Of a stretch of DNA of 64,000 bases, positions 51,568 through 59,836 are shown piece after piece. The notes beneath the pieces are model-generated. The model saw only the letters and a program-made list of their open reading frames with translations. It did no database searches and had not been told where the DNA came from. The translations under genes and the position numbers were made by a program. Numbering within the stretch: position 1 is the stretch's first letter; every line of letters starts with the position of its first letter. Source of the stretch: Actinomycetes bacterium. Its GTDB lineage: Bacteria; Actinomycetota; Acidimicrobiia; Acidimicrobiales; JAAEMS01. The DNA is taken from the NCBI GenBank assembly GCA_024225275.1, contig JAAEMS010000279.1:1-64000 (forward strand), written 5' to 3'.

Positions 51568-51727
51568 GCCGCACGGCGCGAAGCCCGAAGGCGAGCAGGG
51601 AACAATGAGCCGCACGGCGCGAAGCCCGAAGGCGAGCAGGGAACAATGAGCCGCACGGCGCGAAGCCCGAAGGCGAGCAGGGAACAATGAGCCGCACGGC
51701 GCGAAGCCCGAAGGCGAGCAGACCGCA
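51564..51727 (+). repeat. Four exact-length 41-bp tandem repeats
   Basis: Units start at 51564, 51605, 51646 and 51687, and the next start codon (51728) is in phase with them. Units 1-3 are identical; unit 4 differs only near its end (AGACCGCA for AGGGAACA). Each begins ATGAGCCGCACGGCGCGAAG. Units 1-3 end with AGGGAACA, which places a Shine-Dalgarno-like AGGGA before the next ATG. Confidence 0.95.
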
Positions 51728-51731
51728 ATGA
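51564..51731 (+). CDS. Relay of four overlapping 14-codon ORFs
   Basis: Each 41-bp unit reads ATG plus 13 codons and a TGA whose TG belongs to the next ATG: MSRTARSPKASREQ three times, then MSRTARSPKASRPQ. The relay is joined by ATGA to the lipoprotein stop in front (51565-51567) and to the start of the second septum-formation gene behind (51728). Translation of such short basic peptides is not shown, but the geometry allows ribosomes to terminate and restart five times in succession. It could equally be a spacer expanded by slippage. Confidence 0.45.
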
Positions 51732-52354
51732 GCGGGAGTCTCAAGCGGCTGATTGCTGTGGTCATGTTCTCGCTCGTGCTGGGGCTGCTCATCACCTGGT
51801 GCAGTGGCGAGGAACACGACGACTCGGCTCCCGCCACCACGACCAGCACCACCACGACTATCGCGCCCACCACTACAGCCGCCCCCGCCACCACCACGAC
51901 CACCATGGCGACGACCAGCACGACCATGGCTCCCACCACGACCACCAGCAGCACCACCACAACTATGCCCGCGCCACGGCTCCTCTCGGTCCTCCAGCTG
52001 ACGGTCGGTGACTGTGTGGTCGACGAACTGTCCGCAGCCGAGGACATCGCCCAAGTCGGGGTGGTGTCCTGCAGCCAACCCCACCAGTCCGAGGTCTACG
52101 CGGTCCTCACCGACCCCGCACCCGATGCGGTCCCGTGGCCGGGTCCCGAAGCCCTGATCGAGGCCTCGGCGTCCGGCTGCCTGGCCGAGTTCGAGCCCTA
52201 CGTCGGGCAGACCTTCGAAGAGTCGGCCCTGGATGTCTTGACGGTGTTGCCAACGGCCGAGACCTGGCCCGAGGGTGACCGCGACACTCTGTGCATCGCC
52301 ACCCGCCTCGACGGTCGCGACCTCGACGCCACGGTCCGGGACTCGGGCCTGTAG
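51728..52354 (+). CDS. Septum-formation-domain exported protein 2
   Basis: 208 residues. One N-terminal hydrophobic segment (LIAVVMFSLVLGLLITWCSG, with a possible but atypical lipobox), a long Thr-rich linker (TTTSTTTTIAPTTTAAPATT onward, about residues 36-80) and a Septum_form-like domain with VVSCSQPHQSEVYAVL and GCLAEFEPYVGQTFEESALD. These match the motifs of the lipoprotein before the array, so the two genes are duplicates. Start ATG 51728 overlaps the stop of the last 14-codon ORF. Confidence 0.72.
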   Translation: MSGSLKRLIAVVMFSLVLGLLITWCSGEEHDDSAPATTTSTTTTIAPTTTAAPATTTTTMATTSTTMAPTTTTSSTTTTMPAPRLLSVLQLTVGDCVVDELSAAEDIAQVGVVSCSQPHQSEVYAVLTDPAPDAVPWPGPEALIEASASGCLAEFEPYVGQTFEESALDVLTVLPTAETWPEGDRDTLCIATRLDGRDLDATVRDSGL

Positions 52355-52369
52355 GCGCTGACTCCTCGG

Positions 52370-52582
52370 CTACTCGACGGTGGCGATCAGGTCGCCTTCG
52401 GAGACCTTGTCGTCGGGGGCCACATGTAGGGCAGTGACGATGCCGGCGATGGGGGCGGTGACGGGGATCTCCATCTTCATCGACTCGAGGATCACCAGCT
52501 CGTGGTCGGCTTCGACCTCCTGTCCGACCTCGACCCGTACCTGCCACACATTGGCGGTGATTTCCGCCTTGACGTCAGCCAC
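52370..52582 (-). CDS. Biotinyl/lipoyl carrier protein (TB7.3-like)
   Basis: 70-residue stand-alone biotin carboxyl carrier domain: VKAEITANVWQVRVEVGQEV and the biotinylation motif ILESMKMEIPVTAPIAGIV with the modified lysine between two methionines. GTG 52582 is the start after which homology begins. It resembles M. tuberculosis TB7.3. It may carry CO2 for an acyl-CoA carboxylase encoded elsewhere. Confidence 0.88.
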   Translation of the reverse strand: MADVKAEITANVWQVRVEVGQEVEADHELVILESMKMEIPVTAPIAGIVTALHVAPDDKVSEGDLIATVE

Positions 52583-52635
52583 CCTGTCCCCCTCGTTCGT
52601 CGATGAATGGCGAACCCTAGCGGGTGATGGGCGAC

Positions 52636-53604
52636 TCAGAGGGTGTCGAAGAAGGCCCCGAGTGCTTCGTTGGTGGCCTCGGGGGCTTCCTGCTGGACCC
52701 AATGACCCGCCCCGGGCACCACCGTTGTGCCCCGGAAGTCGTCACAGTGCTGGCCCGCCGCTTCGTAGGGGTCGAAGCCTTCGACGAACTGGCGCACGAC
52801 ATCGAGCTCGCCCCCGATGAAGGCGGCCGGCTGCTTGATGGTGTTGTCGGGCAACGAACCCAGTTCGTCGGCATCCAGGGGCTGGGCCCGGTACCGGTTG
52901 AGACCACCGCGCCAACCCACCCGATCGAAGGCATCCGCGTAGAGGGCCAGGTCCTCAGGAGTCGCCCAGGCCGGGAACGGATCGGGATCGGGCAGGCCAT
53001 CGAGCAGCTTGGCCCCGTGTGGCTTGTCGCGGACGAAGTCAGCGCCGTGGGCATCACCGCTGGCCGAGAAGTAGATCTGGCGCACGCTCTTGAGCGAGTC
53101 GGCCCCGAGCTCGGCTTCGGCCACCCCCTCGTCCTGGAAGTACACCTGGTAGAAGAACTTGCCCTGGTCGGTGAACATGGTCTTCCAGAGCTCCAGGGCA
53201 CTGACCGGGCCCACCGGCCTGTAAGGGACACTCAGTCCGGCCGCGGCGCGGACCACATCGGGATGGAAGCGGGCCGTGTTCCAGGCGATCGGTGCGCCCC
53301 AGTCGTGGCCGAGAACGATGGCCGGCTCGTCGCTCAGCGCGCCAATGACCGCGGCCACGTCGCTGGTGATGGCCGACAAGGTGTAGTCGGCGACCGGGTG
53401 GGGGCACGACGACCCGCCGTACCCGCGCACGTCAATGGCCGCCACGGTGTAGCCCCGAGCCGCGAAGTACGACATCTGGTGGCGCCACGAATACCAGAGC
53501 TCGGGCCACCCGTGAACGCACACGATCAGGGGGCCTTCACCCTCGATGACGACATTGATCTCGACGTCACCGTTGGTGATGATCTGGATCCGACGTTCTC
53601 CCAC
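52636..53604 (-). CDS. Epoxide hydrolase-type alpha/beta hydrolase
   Basis: 322 residues: oxyanion motif VCVHGWPELWYSWRHQM, nucleophile elbow VLGHDWGAPIAWNTA (Asp nucleophile), a cap with tyrosines, and catalytic His in GAGHWVQQEAPEATNEAL. The HGWPE and GHDWGA pair is typical of soluble epoxide hydrolases. Divergent from the DUF5317 gene. Confidence 0.87.
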   Translation of the reverse strand: MGERRIQIITNGDVEINVVIEGEGPLIVCVHGWPELWYSWRHQMSYFAARGYTVAAIDVRGYGGSSCPHPVADYTLSAITSDVAAVIGALSDEPAIVLGHDWGAPIAWNTARFHPDVVRAAAGLSVPYRPVGPVSALELWKTMFTDQGKFFYQVYFQDEGVAEAELGADSLKSVRQIYFSASGDAHGADFVRDKPHGAKLLDGLPDPDPFPAWATPEDLALYADAFDRVGWRGGLNRYRAQPLDADELGSLPDNTIKQPAAFIGGELDVVRQFVEGFDPYEAAGQHCDDFRGTTVVPGAGHWVQQEAPEATNEALGAFFDTL

Positions 53605-53698
53605 GGGGAGGAGTCTGGCAGACCGGATGGGCCCGCCAACGAGCCGACCCCTACCCCCATACCCCAGTCAGGAGGCGAAGCCCGGTATTTTCTGGGTC

Positions 53699-54397
53699 GT
53701 GCTGGTGCTGACGGGAGTGGCGATCGTGATCGGGTTGGCGGTGGGTCTGGCCCGCGGCGGATCGTGGCGCTCCATCGCCAAACAACGCGTTCATTGGTGG
53801 CCGGTCCTGATCGTCGGTGCCGCCCTACCCGTACTCGTCGACACCATCCACCCGCCTGGTGGCGCCGCCCTACAGATCGCGGGCCTGGTCATCCTGGTAG
53901 GGGTAGCGGCTCGGAACCTCATGATTCGGGGTATGGGGGTGATCCTGGTCGGACTCACCCTGAACCTCCTCGTCGTCGCCGCCAACACCACGATGCCGGT
54001 CCGTCTCGATGCCCTGGTCGATGCCGGCATCATCGAAGCCGACAGGACCGGCGAGGTCAGTCTCCGAGGTCCCCGCCACCTCGAGGACGACACCACCCGC
54101 CTGGCCTTCCTGGGCGACATCATCCCGTTCCGCCCCACCCGCGAGGTCACGTCGTTCGGCGATCTGATCCTGGTCGTCGGGCTGACCGCCGCCCTCGCCC
54201 ACCTGCCCCTGCCCCGCCGCCGGTTCCGCGGCACCGACGACCCGTTCGCCGACCTCACCGACGAGCGGGACGAACTCATCGACCAGCGGACCACCCAGGG
54301 CTTGGATGCCGGTTTTCTCGACCTCCGCGACCCGGCTGACCTTCCCGACCCCGCGGATCGGGCTGACCACCCGGACTCGATGCTGGTCGACCGGTGA
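53699..54397 (+). CDS. DUF5317-like membrane protein
   Basis: 232 residues from GTG 53699: VLVLTGVAIVIGLAVGLARG, WWPVLIVGAALPVLVDT, IAGLVILVGVAARNL and GMGVILVGLTLNLLVVAANT form four to five membrane segments, followed by LGDIIPFRP and an acidic tail. Family function unknown. The -10 TATTTT seven bases before the GTG marks another leaderless start. Its TGA overlaps the next GTG. Confidence 0.7.
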   Translation: MLVLTGVAIVIGLAVGLARGGSWRSIAKQRVHWWPVLIVGAALPVLVDTIHPPGGAALQIAGLVILVGVAARNLMIRGMGVILVGLTLNLLVVAANTTMPVRLDALVDAGIIEADRTGEVSLRGPRHLEDDTTRLAFLGDIIPFRPTREVTSFGDLILVVGLTAALAHLPLPRRRFRGTDDPFADLTDERDELIDQRTTQGLDAGFLDLRDPADLPDPADRADHPDSMLVDR

Positions 54398-54681
54398 TCG
54401 ACCCCGCTCCTGACAACCCACCCACCGACGATCCTGTCCTGGCCCGCCGGGCCCAGATCGCCCGATGGGTCCGAGTGGGCAAGAGGATCGGCTACAGCCT
54501 CTGGCTGATCGCCATCATCCTCTACGCCATCGGCCTGATCGACCGCTACCGACCGGGGTTGGTGACCGGCATCGTCACCTGCCTCGTCGTCGGGTCGGTC
54601 TTCCTGCTTCCCTCCATCATCCTCGGGTACGCGGTGCGGGCCGCTGACCGAGAAGACGGTGGAGAAGGGCGCATCCCCTGA
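54394..54681 (+). CDS. Small two-helix membrane protein, unknown
   Basis: 95 residues from GTG 54394 in a GTGA overlap with the DUF5317-like gene. Two hydrophobic segments (IGYSLWLIAIILYAIGLID and GIVTCLVVGSVFLLPSIILG) between charged ends. No family recognised; the coupling suggests a partner of the upstream membrane protein. Confidence 0.65.
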   Translation: MIDPAPDNPPTDDPVLARRAQIARWVRVGKRIGYSLWLIAIILYAIGLIDRYRPGLVTGIVTCLVVGSVFLLPSIILGYAVRAADREDGGEGRIP

Positions 54682-54755
54682 GCCGGGGGGCGGGGCGGTA
54701 GCCAGTTGGGACAGATGACCGGTTTCGACTGGGGTTCGGCCATCATGGGAGCGCC

Positions 54756-55346
54756 ATGACCACTGCTCGCCTACCTGCACCGGAACGCCGCCGGCAGCTC
54801 CTCGACGTCGCAATCAAGGTGTTCGGTGAACGGGGATTCCACAACACGTCCATGAACGACGTGGCCACCGAGGCCGGGATCACCAAGCCCGTTCTGTACC
54901 AACATTTCGCCTCGAAGCGCGACCTCTACGCAGCCCTGCTCGAGGCGGTAGGGGTCGAACTGCTCGACCGGATCGGTGAGGCGGTGGCCAACGCCACCCG
55001 ACCCAAGGAGATGGTCGACCTCGGTTTCGGGGCGTGGTTCCGATTCGTGGCCGAGGAGCCGGCCGCTTTCGCCCTGCTCTTCAGCGGCGACTCCCGCCAG
55101 GACCCGGAGTTCGCCCTCCACGTGGCCGGGGTCGAGCAGCAACTGGCCGACACCATCGTCGGTCTCCTCGACATCCCCGAGCTCGACCGAGAGCACCGCC
55201 GGCTGCTGGCCCACGGAATCATGGGGATCAGCGAAGCGGTCACCCGCAACTGGCTCAGCCTCGGGGCCACCACCGATCACGAGGAGCTGGCCCGCACCAC
55301 CTCAGCTCTGGCCTGGTACGGGCTCCGGGGCGCGCCCCAGGACTGA
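54756..55346 (+). CDS. TetR/AcrR family regulator
   Basis: 196 residues with an N-terminal helix-turn-helix (RRRQLLDVAIKVFGERGFHN, MNDVATEAGITKPVLYQHFA) and a ligand domain of the TetR_C type (FRFVAEEPAAFALLFSGDSR). GGGAG precedes ATG 54756. It is not divergent from an obvious target; ligand unknown. Stop lies 14 bp from the convergent protease stop. Confidence 0.88.
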   Translation: MTTARLPAPERRRQLLDVAIKVFGERGFHNTSMNDVATEAGITKPVLYQHFASKRDLYAALLEAVGVELLDRIGEAVANATRPKEMVDLGFGAWFRFVAEEPAAFALLFSGDSRQDPEFALHVAGVEQQLADTIVGLLDIPELDREHRRLLAHGIMGISEAVTRNWLSLGATTDHEELARTTSALAWYGLRGAPQD

Positions 55347-55360
55347 AGCTCAGACCAGGG

Positions 55361-56986
55361 TCAACTGCTGGCGATGGCGTAGACCGGATCGGGGCCGGGG
55401 TTGGCGCCGGTCGAGCCGAAGAAGGGCAGGCTCGAGAAGTTGAAAGCACCACCGTCGCTGGCCACCATCAGATAGCCGTTGCCATGGGCCACCATGCCGA
55501 CCACCGGCTGGTTCAGATTCACCGATCCCAGCGAACCGGCGAAACCGGCGTCGAAGGCGAAGACGCCTCCGTCGGCCGCCACCAACCAGTAGCCGTGATT
55601 GTCGGGATCGGGCACGAGGCCCTGCACCGGCTGGTTGAGCATGGCCCCACCCATCGAACCCACGAAGACGGCATCTCCGAAGGTGAACACCCCACCGTCG
55701 GAACCAACCATGAAGTAGCCGTTGCCGGAGGGGGTGGGGCTCGAATCGATGACTGGGCCGTTGAGCACGAAGCCGCTCATGTCGTCGGGTTGGCCGGCCT
55801 GGCCGTTGGCCGGGAACCGCCCGGCATCGCCCAGATCGACCACCCGTCCCTGGCTGGTGAACAGCCATATGCCGTTGCCGCTCGGGGTGACTGCCAGGGT
55901 GGTGAAGGTCTCTCCAGCGGCCAACGACCGCGGACCGGTGCTGGACGGCGACCAAGCCAGGACGCCAGAACCCTCGAGCCGGCCGGTGGCGGTGAGCATC
56001 CAGTAGCCCTGGCCGTCGGGGGTAGAGGCAAGGTCGACGAGTCCCTCGGCCGCGGCGGTGCTCGACGCGTTGCCCCAATGGTTGGCGCCGCCGAAGGCCC
56101 GGACATGACCGGCGTCATCGGCCAGCCAGTAGCCGTCGCCGGACTGGTGGGGGCCGGACCCGATGGTGGAGTCGATCCACCCCCGATGGGCCGAGACCCG
56201 GGTGTAGTCGCCGGGCCCGTCACAGTCGATGCTGCCGGTGGACACCACGCCGACCACAACCGTGGTGCCGTTGATATCGGGCGCGACCACGGGGCCGCCA
56301 CTGTCGCCGCTACAGGCCGAGATACCCGACACGGCCGTACAGATGTCCCCGCCGACGGTGTAGTTCGTACCCAGTACGGTCGAGCAGGCCACGTCGGTAC
56401 CGATGAGCACCGTGCCCTGTTGGAGGTCGTTGGGGAGGATCTGGAAGTCCCCGGCTGCGGTATTTCCCCAGCCCGCCACGGTGGCGGTGAGAGCACCGTT
56501 CCACCGCGGTTCGGTGAGGGCGTCGGCCATGCCGATGGTGGGGGCCGTGGATGGGTTGTCGAGTTGGGCCAGCGCGATGTCACCGGCCACTGAGAGCTCG
56601 CCCACCCGCAGGTATCCGGGAAAGACATACCAGTTGGCAATCGTAGAGCTCTGGCCGCCTCCCTCGTTGAGGTCGTTGATGCCGGTCACCGCCCTCACCT
56701 CGGTGATGGGCTGGACCACCCCTGGCACACAGTGGGCGGCAGTCAACACCCACTCGGGATGTATCAGAGTGCCTGTGCAGTAGTGGACACCCCACGACTG
56801 GAGTGAGACGGCGTACTCGTGTTGACCGTCGGGCACCGTGGTGCCCCCGACCACGTAGTCGACAACGTCGGGCGGCGAGTCGGTGGCGGGAGCGGCCGAT
56901 CCTGGAGTAGTGGTCAGGGTGGCGAGCAGCACCCCCACGAGAGCGATCGCCGAGGCCAGTCGCCTGTGCTGGGGGATGCCTGCCAT
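55361..56986 (-). CDS. Secreted trypsin-like serine protease with C-terminal blade repeats
   Basis: 541 residues: signal peptide (ALVGVLLATLTTTPGSAA), then an S1 domain with TAAHC (His), GDIALAQLD (Asp) and SACSGDSGGPVVAPD (Ser), about residues 45-270. The C-terminal half (about 285-541) consists of repeated blades of the type GYWLVAADGGVFAFDAGFAG and LNQPVVGMVAHGNGYLMVAS, probably a beta-propeller for binding glycans or the cell surface. GAGGAGA precedes ATG 56986. The propeller repeats are common in exported actinobacterial proteins. Confidence 0.87.
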   Translation of the reverse strand: MAGIPQHRRLASAIALVGVLLATLTTTPGSAAPATDSPPDVVDYVVGGTTVPDGQHEYAVSLQSWGVHYCTGTLIHPEWVLTAAHCVPGVVQPITEVRAVTGINDLNEGGGQSSTIANWYVFPGYLRVGELSVAGDIALAQLDNPSTAPTIGMADALTEPRWNGALTATVAGWGNTAAGDFQILPNDLQQGTVLIGTDVACSTVLGTNYTVGGDICTAVSGISACSGDSGGPVVAPDINGTTVVVGVVSTGSIDCDGPGDYTRVSAHRGWIDSTIGSGPHQSGDGYWLADDAGHVRAFGGANHWGNASSTAAAEGLVDLASTPDGQGYWMLTATGRLEGSGVLAWSPSSTGPRSLAAGETFTTLAVTPSGNGIWLFTSQGRVVDLGDAGRFPANGQAGQPDDMSGFVLNGPVIDSSPTPSGNGYFMVGSDGGVFTFGDAVFVGSMGGAMLNQPVQGLVPDPDNHGYWLVAADGGVFAFDAGFAGSLGSVNLNQPVVGMVAHGNGYLMVASDGGAFNFSSLPFFGSTGANPGPDPVYAIASS

Positions 56987-57101
56987 GTCGTCTCCTCGAT
57001 GCCCGCCGCGGACGGAGGTACTCCACCAGACCGTACCTCCAGCCATCGGCCGGCTGGTGGTCACCCTGAAGGGCCGATCGCCCGGGACTACCGTCGACCC
57101 C

Positions 57102-57890
57102 ATGGATCTCGGACTGACCGACCGCACCGTCCTCATCACCGGCTCCCACCGGGGCACCGGCGCCGGCATCGCCCGGGTGTTCGCCGGCGAGGGGGCCCAG
57201 GTTCTGGTCCACGGCTTCGAGACCGACCAGGGCACCGATGTAGTTGACGACATCACCGACCGCGGAGGCCGGGCCCGCCTGGTCACCGGCAACCTCATGA
57301 CCGACGAAGGCGCGGCGGCCGTCGTCGATGCGGCCGGACCCGTCGATGTCCTGGTCAACAACTACGGCCTGGCCGGCCGCGGCACCTGGGAGACCGACTC
57401 CGACGAGTGGTTCGACGCCTGGAACCGCAACGTGGTCAGCGGGGTTCGGATGGTCCACGGCTGCGTGCCCTCCATGCGTGAGCAGGGGTGGGGTCGGGTG
57501 ATCTTCGTGGGCACCGTCGGCTCGGCCCGGCCGGGCGATCGTATGCCCCACTACTACTCGAGCAAGGCGGCCCTGCCCGGCCTGGTGGTGAGCCTGGCCC
57601 GCGACCTGGGGGGCAGCGGCATCACCGCCAACCTGGTCAGCCCCGGCCTGATCGCCACCGCCGAGGTTCGACAGCGCTTCATGCGCATGGGCGCCCAGAA
57701 GGGCTGGGGCTCGACATGGGAAGAGGTCGCCCCCCGAGCCCTCGAAGGGTTCATGCCGTCCCCGGCCACCACCATCCCCGACCCTGAGGATGTCGGCCGA
57801 GTGGTGGCCTTCGTCGCCGGCCACACCGGATGGCCCATCAATGGCGCCAACATCCGAGTCGACGGGGGCGCGGCGATGACTCCCAACTGA
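57102..57890 (+). CDS. Short-chain dehydrogenase/reductase
   Basis: 262-residue Rossmann oxidoreductase: TVLITGSHRGTGAGIARVFA (cofactor loop), DVLVNNYGLAGRG, catalytic YYSSKAALPGLVVSLARDLG (Tyr/Lys) and a terminal DGGAAMTPN. The NNYG variant replaces the common NNAG. TACCGT seven bases before ATG 57102 suggests leaderless expression. Substrate unknown. Confidence 0.87.
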   Translation: MDLGLTDRTVLITGSHRGTGAGIARVFAGEGAQVLVHGFETDQGTDVVDDITDRGGRARLVTGNLMTDEGAAAVVDAAGPVDVLVNNYGLAGRGTWETDSDEWFDAWNRNVVSGVRMVHGCVPSMREQGWGRVIFVGTVGSARPGDRMPHYYSSKAALPGLVVSLARDLGGSGITANLVSPGLIATAEVRQRFMRMGAQKGWGSTWEEVAPRALEGFMPSPATTIPDPEDVGRVVAFVAGHTGWPINGANIRVDGGAAMTPN

Positions 57891-57926
57891 TCCTCTTCTC
57901 TTTCCTGCCGAAGTGGCCGCGCTCCT

Positions 57927-57995
57927 CCAGAGGGCAACCCTGATCCCGGCCAGGATGAGGCGAATCGCGTCACTGGCGACGCGATCGGCCTCGAG
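57927..57995. repeat. Palindromic repeat copy 3 next to a fragment of the 3'-end element
   Basis: 57955-57995 is the third copy of the 41-bp palindrome (outer GAGGC/GCCTC and inner ATCGCGTC/GACGCGAT paired, with two mismatched positions between). Just before it, 57927-57938 is the CCAGAGGGCAAC core of the other dispersed element. Both lie in the gap between the convergent dehydrogenase and menB genes. Confidence 0.75.
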
Positions 57996-58034
57996 TGCCG
58001 GTTGGCGGTTGGGGACTGGGGGTAGGGGCGGGAT

Positions 58035-58943
58035 CTAGAAGTGCCAGGGGAACTCGGAGTAGTCCTGGTCGCGCTTCTCCAGGAAGGCGTCGCGGCCTTC
58101 GACGGCCTCGTCGGTCATATAGGCCAGGCGGGTGGCTTCGCCGGCGAACACCTGCTGGCCCACCAGGCCGTCGTCGATGAGGTTCATGGCGAACTTGGCC
58201 ATGCGCTGGCCGGTGGGGCTCTTCCGGTTGATCTCGGCCGCCCATTCGAGGGCGACGTTCTCGAGCTCGGCGTGGGGCACGGCCTCGTTGACCGCGCCCA
58301 TGGCCTTGGCCTGCTCGGCGGTGTAGTCGCGGCCCAGGAAGAAGATCTCGCGGGCGAACTTCTGGCCGACCTGTCGGGCCAAGTAGGCCGAACCGAACCC
58401 CCCGTCGAAGCTGGCCACGTCGGTGTCGGTCTGCTTGAAGACCGCGTGTTCGCGACTGGCCAGGGTGAGGTCGCTGACCGCATGGAGGCTGTGGCCACCA
58501 CCAACGGCCCAACCGGGCACGACACACATGACCACCTTGGGCATCATACGAATGAGGCGCTGAACCTCGAGGATGTGGAGGCGGCCGACCTTGCCGGGGT
58601 CGATGGTCTCGGCGGTGTCACCCTCGGCGTACTTGTAGCCATCGCGGCCCCGGATACGCTGATCGCCGCCGGAACAGAAGGCCCATCCGCCGTCCTTCGG
58701 GGAGGGGCCGTTACCGGTGAGGATGATGCAACCGACGTCGGTGGTCATGCGGGCGTGGTCGAGGGATCGGTAGAGCTCGTCGACGGTTCCCGGCCGGAAG
58801 GCGTTTCTGACCTCGGGTCGGTCGAAGGCGATTCGCACCGTGCCTTGGTCGACCGCCCGGTGGTAGGTGATGTCTTCGAAGTCGAAGCCGGCGATCGGCT
58901 CCCACCGGCTGGCGTCGAACAGCTCTGAGACGAACGTGCCCAT
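58035..58943 (-). CDS. menB: 1,4-dihydroxy-2-naphthoyl-CoA synthase
   Basis: 302-residue crotonase-fold ring-closing enzyme of menaquinone synthesis. VRIAFDRPEVRNAFRPGTVD, GWAFCSGGDQRIRGRDGYKY (the MenB-specific loop), PGWAVGGGHSLHAVSDLTLA and FDGGFGSAYLARQVGQKFAR are all present. GGAGAGG precedes ATG 58943. Other men genes are not in the window. Confidence 0.93.
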   Translation of the reverse strand: MGTFVSELFDASRWEPIAGFDFEDITYHRAVDQGTVRIAFDRPEVRNAFRPGTVDELYRSLDHARMTTDVGCIILTGNGPSPKDGGWAFCSGGDQRIRGRDGYKYAEGDTAETIDPGKVGRLHILEVQRLIRMMPKVVMCVVPGWAVGGGHSLHAVSDLTLASREHAVFKQTDTDVASFDGGFGSAYLARQVGQKFAREIFFLGRDYTAEQAKAMGAVNEAVPHAELENVALEWAAEINRKSPTGQRMAKFAMNLIDDGLVGQQVFAGEATRLAYMTDEAVEGRDAFLEKRDQDYSEFPWHF

Positions 58944-59050
58944 TGGTCGTGCCCTCTCCGTGGATGGCGATGTCTGGCTTGGCGGACCGCCGAAGGGTAC
59001 TCGCCTTCGTGCCCCCGGTTGCCCCATCGATGCTGCACTAGGCTCTCGCC

Positions 59051-59833
59051 ATGTTGTCGGAGTTCGAACGCCGGCGGGCCGTCGAACTCCTAGAGGCGGC
59101 ACACCAGACAAACCAACCCATCGGGTCGCTGAAGCGCACCTACCCCGACATGGATATTGACGACGCCTACGCCGTCCAGAAGGCACTGGTCGACCGCCAG
59201 GTCCGGATGGGTTCCACGATCATCGGGTACAAGGTGGGGCTCACCTCCGAGGTCATGCAGAGATCGGTCGGGGTGGACGAACCCGACCTCTCCGCCCTCC
59301 TCGATCGCCACTTCCTGCCAAACAACTCCACCGTCAGCCGCAGCACCTACCTCGACCCTCATCTCGAGATCGAGCTCGCCTTCGTCATGGGAGCATCACT
59401 GCCGGCGGGCGCCGACCACGACGCCGCGATGACCGCGGTCGAGTCGGTGGTGGCGTGCATCGAGATCATCGACCACCGCATCGTCGACCGGATCGGCGTA
59501 GTCGACACGGTGGCCGACATGGCCTCGTGCGGATCAGTGGTACTGGGCACCAAGAAGGTGGACATCGAGTCGATCGATCACCAGGAGGTGACCGGCACCC
59601 TTGAACGCAACGGCCACCAGGTGTGCGTCGGTGATGCGTCAGCCGTTCTGGGCGATCCCCTCAACGCGCTCATCTGGCTGGCCGACACTCTCGATCGCCA
59701 CGGTGCGAGGTTCGAACCCGGTGACATCGTGCTGACCGGATCGTTCGTGCCCATCCAGCCCACCAGTGAAGGCGACCGATTCGTGGCCCGCTTCAGCGAT
59801 GGCCTCGGCGAGGTCGACCTCAGGTTCACCTGA
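59051..59833 (+). CDS. 2-keto-4-pentenoate hydratase family protein
   Basis: 260 residues of the MhpD/HpcG/DmpE hydratase-decarboxylase group: IIGYKVGLTSEVMQRSVGVD, LEIELAFVMG with the metal glutamates, VACIEIIDHRI and DIVLTGSFVPIQP. These enzymes act in meta-cleavage of aromatic compounds. TAGGCT six bases before ATG 59051 suggests leaderless expression. No other ring-cleavage genes are adjacent, so the substrate is uncertain. Confidence 0.85.
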   Translation: MLSEFERRRAVELLEAAHQTNQPIGSLKRTYPDMDIDDAYAVQKALVDRQVRMGSTIIGYKVGLTSEVMQRSVGVDEPDLSALLDRHFLPNNSTVSRSTYLDPHLEIELAFVMGASLPAGADHDAAMTAVESVVACIEIIDHRIVDRIGVVDTVADMASCGSVVLGTKKVDIESIDHQEVTGTLERNGHQVCVGDASAVLGDPLNALIWLADTLDRHGARFEPGDIVLTGSFVPIQPTSEGDRFVARFSDGLGEVDLRFT

Positions 59834-59836
59834 CTG

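Noticed and set aside
51564-51727. CRISPR array
   Set aside because: Repeats are directly adjacent with no variable spacers, and no cas genes are present.
51447-51728. Open frames on the minus strand across the 41-bp array
   Set aside because: The array is open in many frames because of its composition; there is no promoter or ribosome site on that strand, and the plus-strand ATGA relay explains the periodicity.
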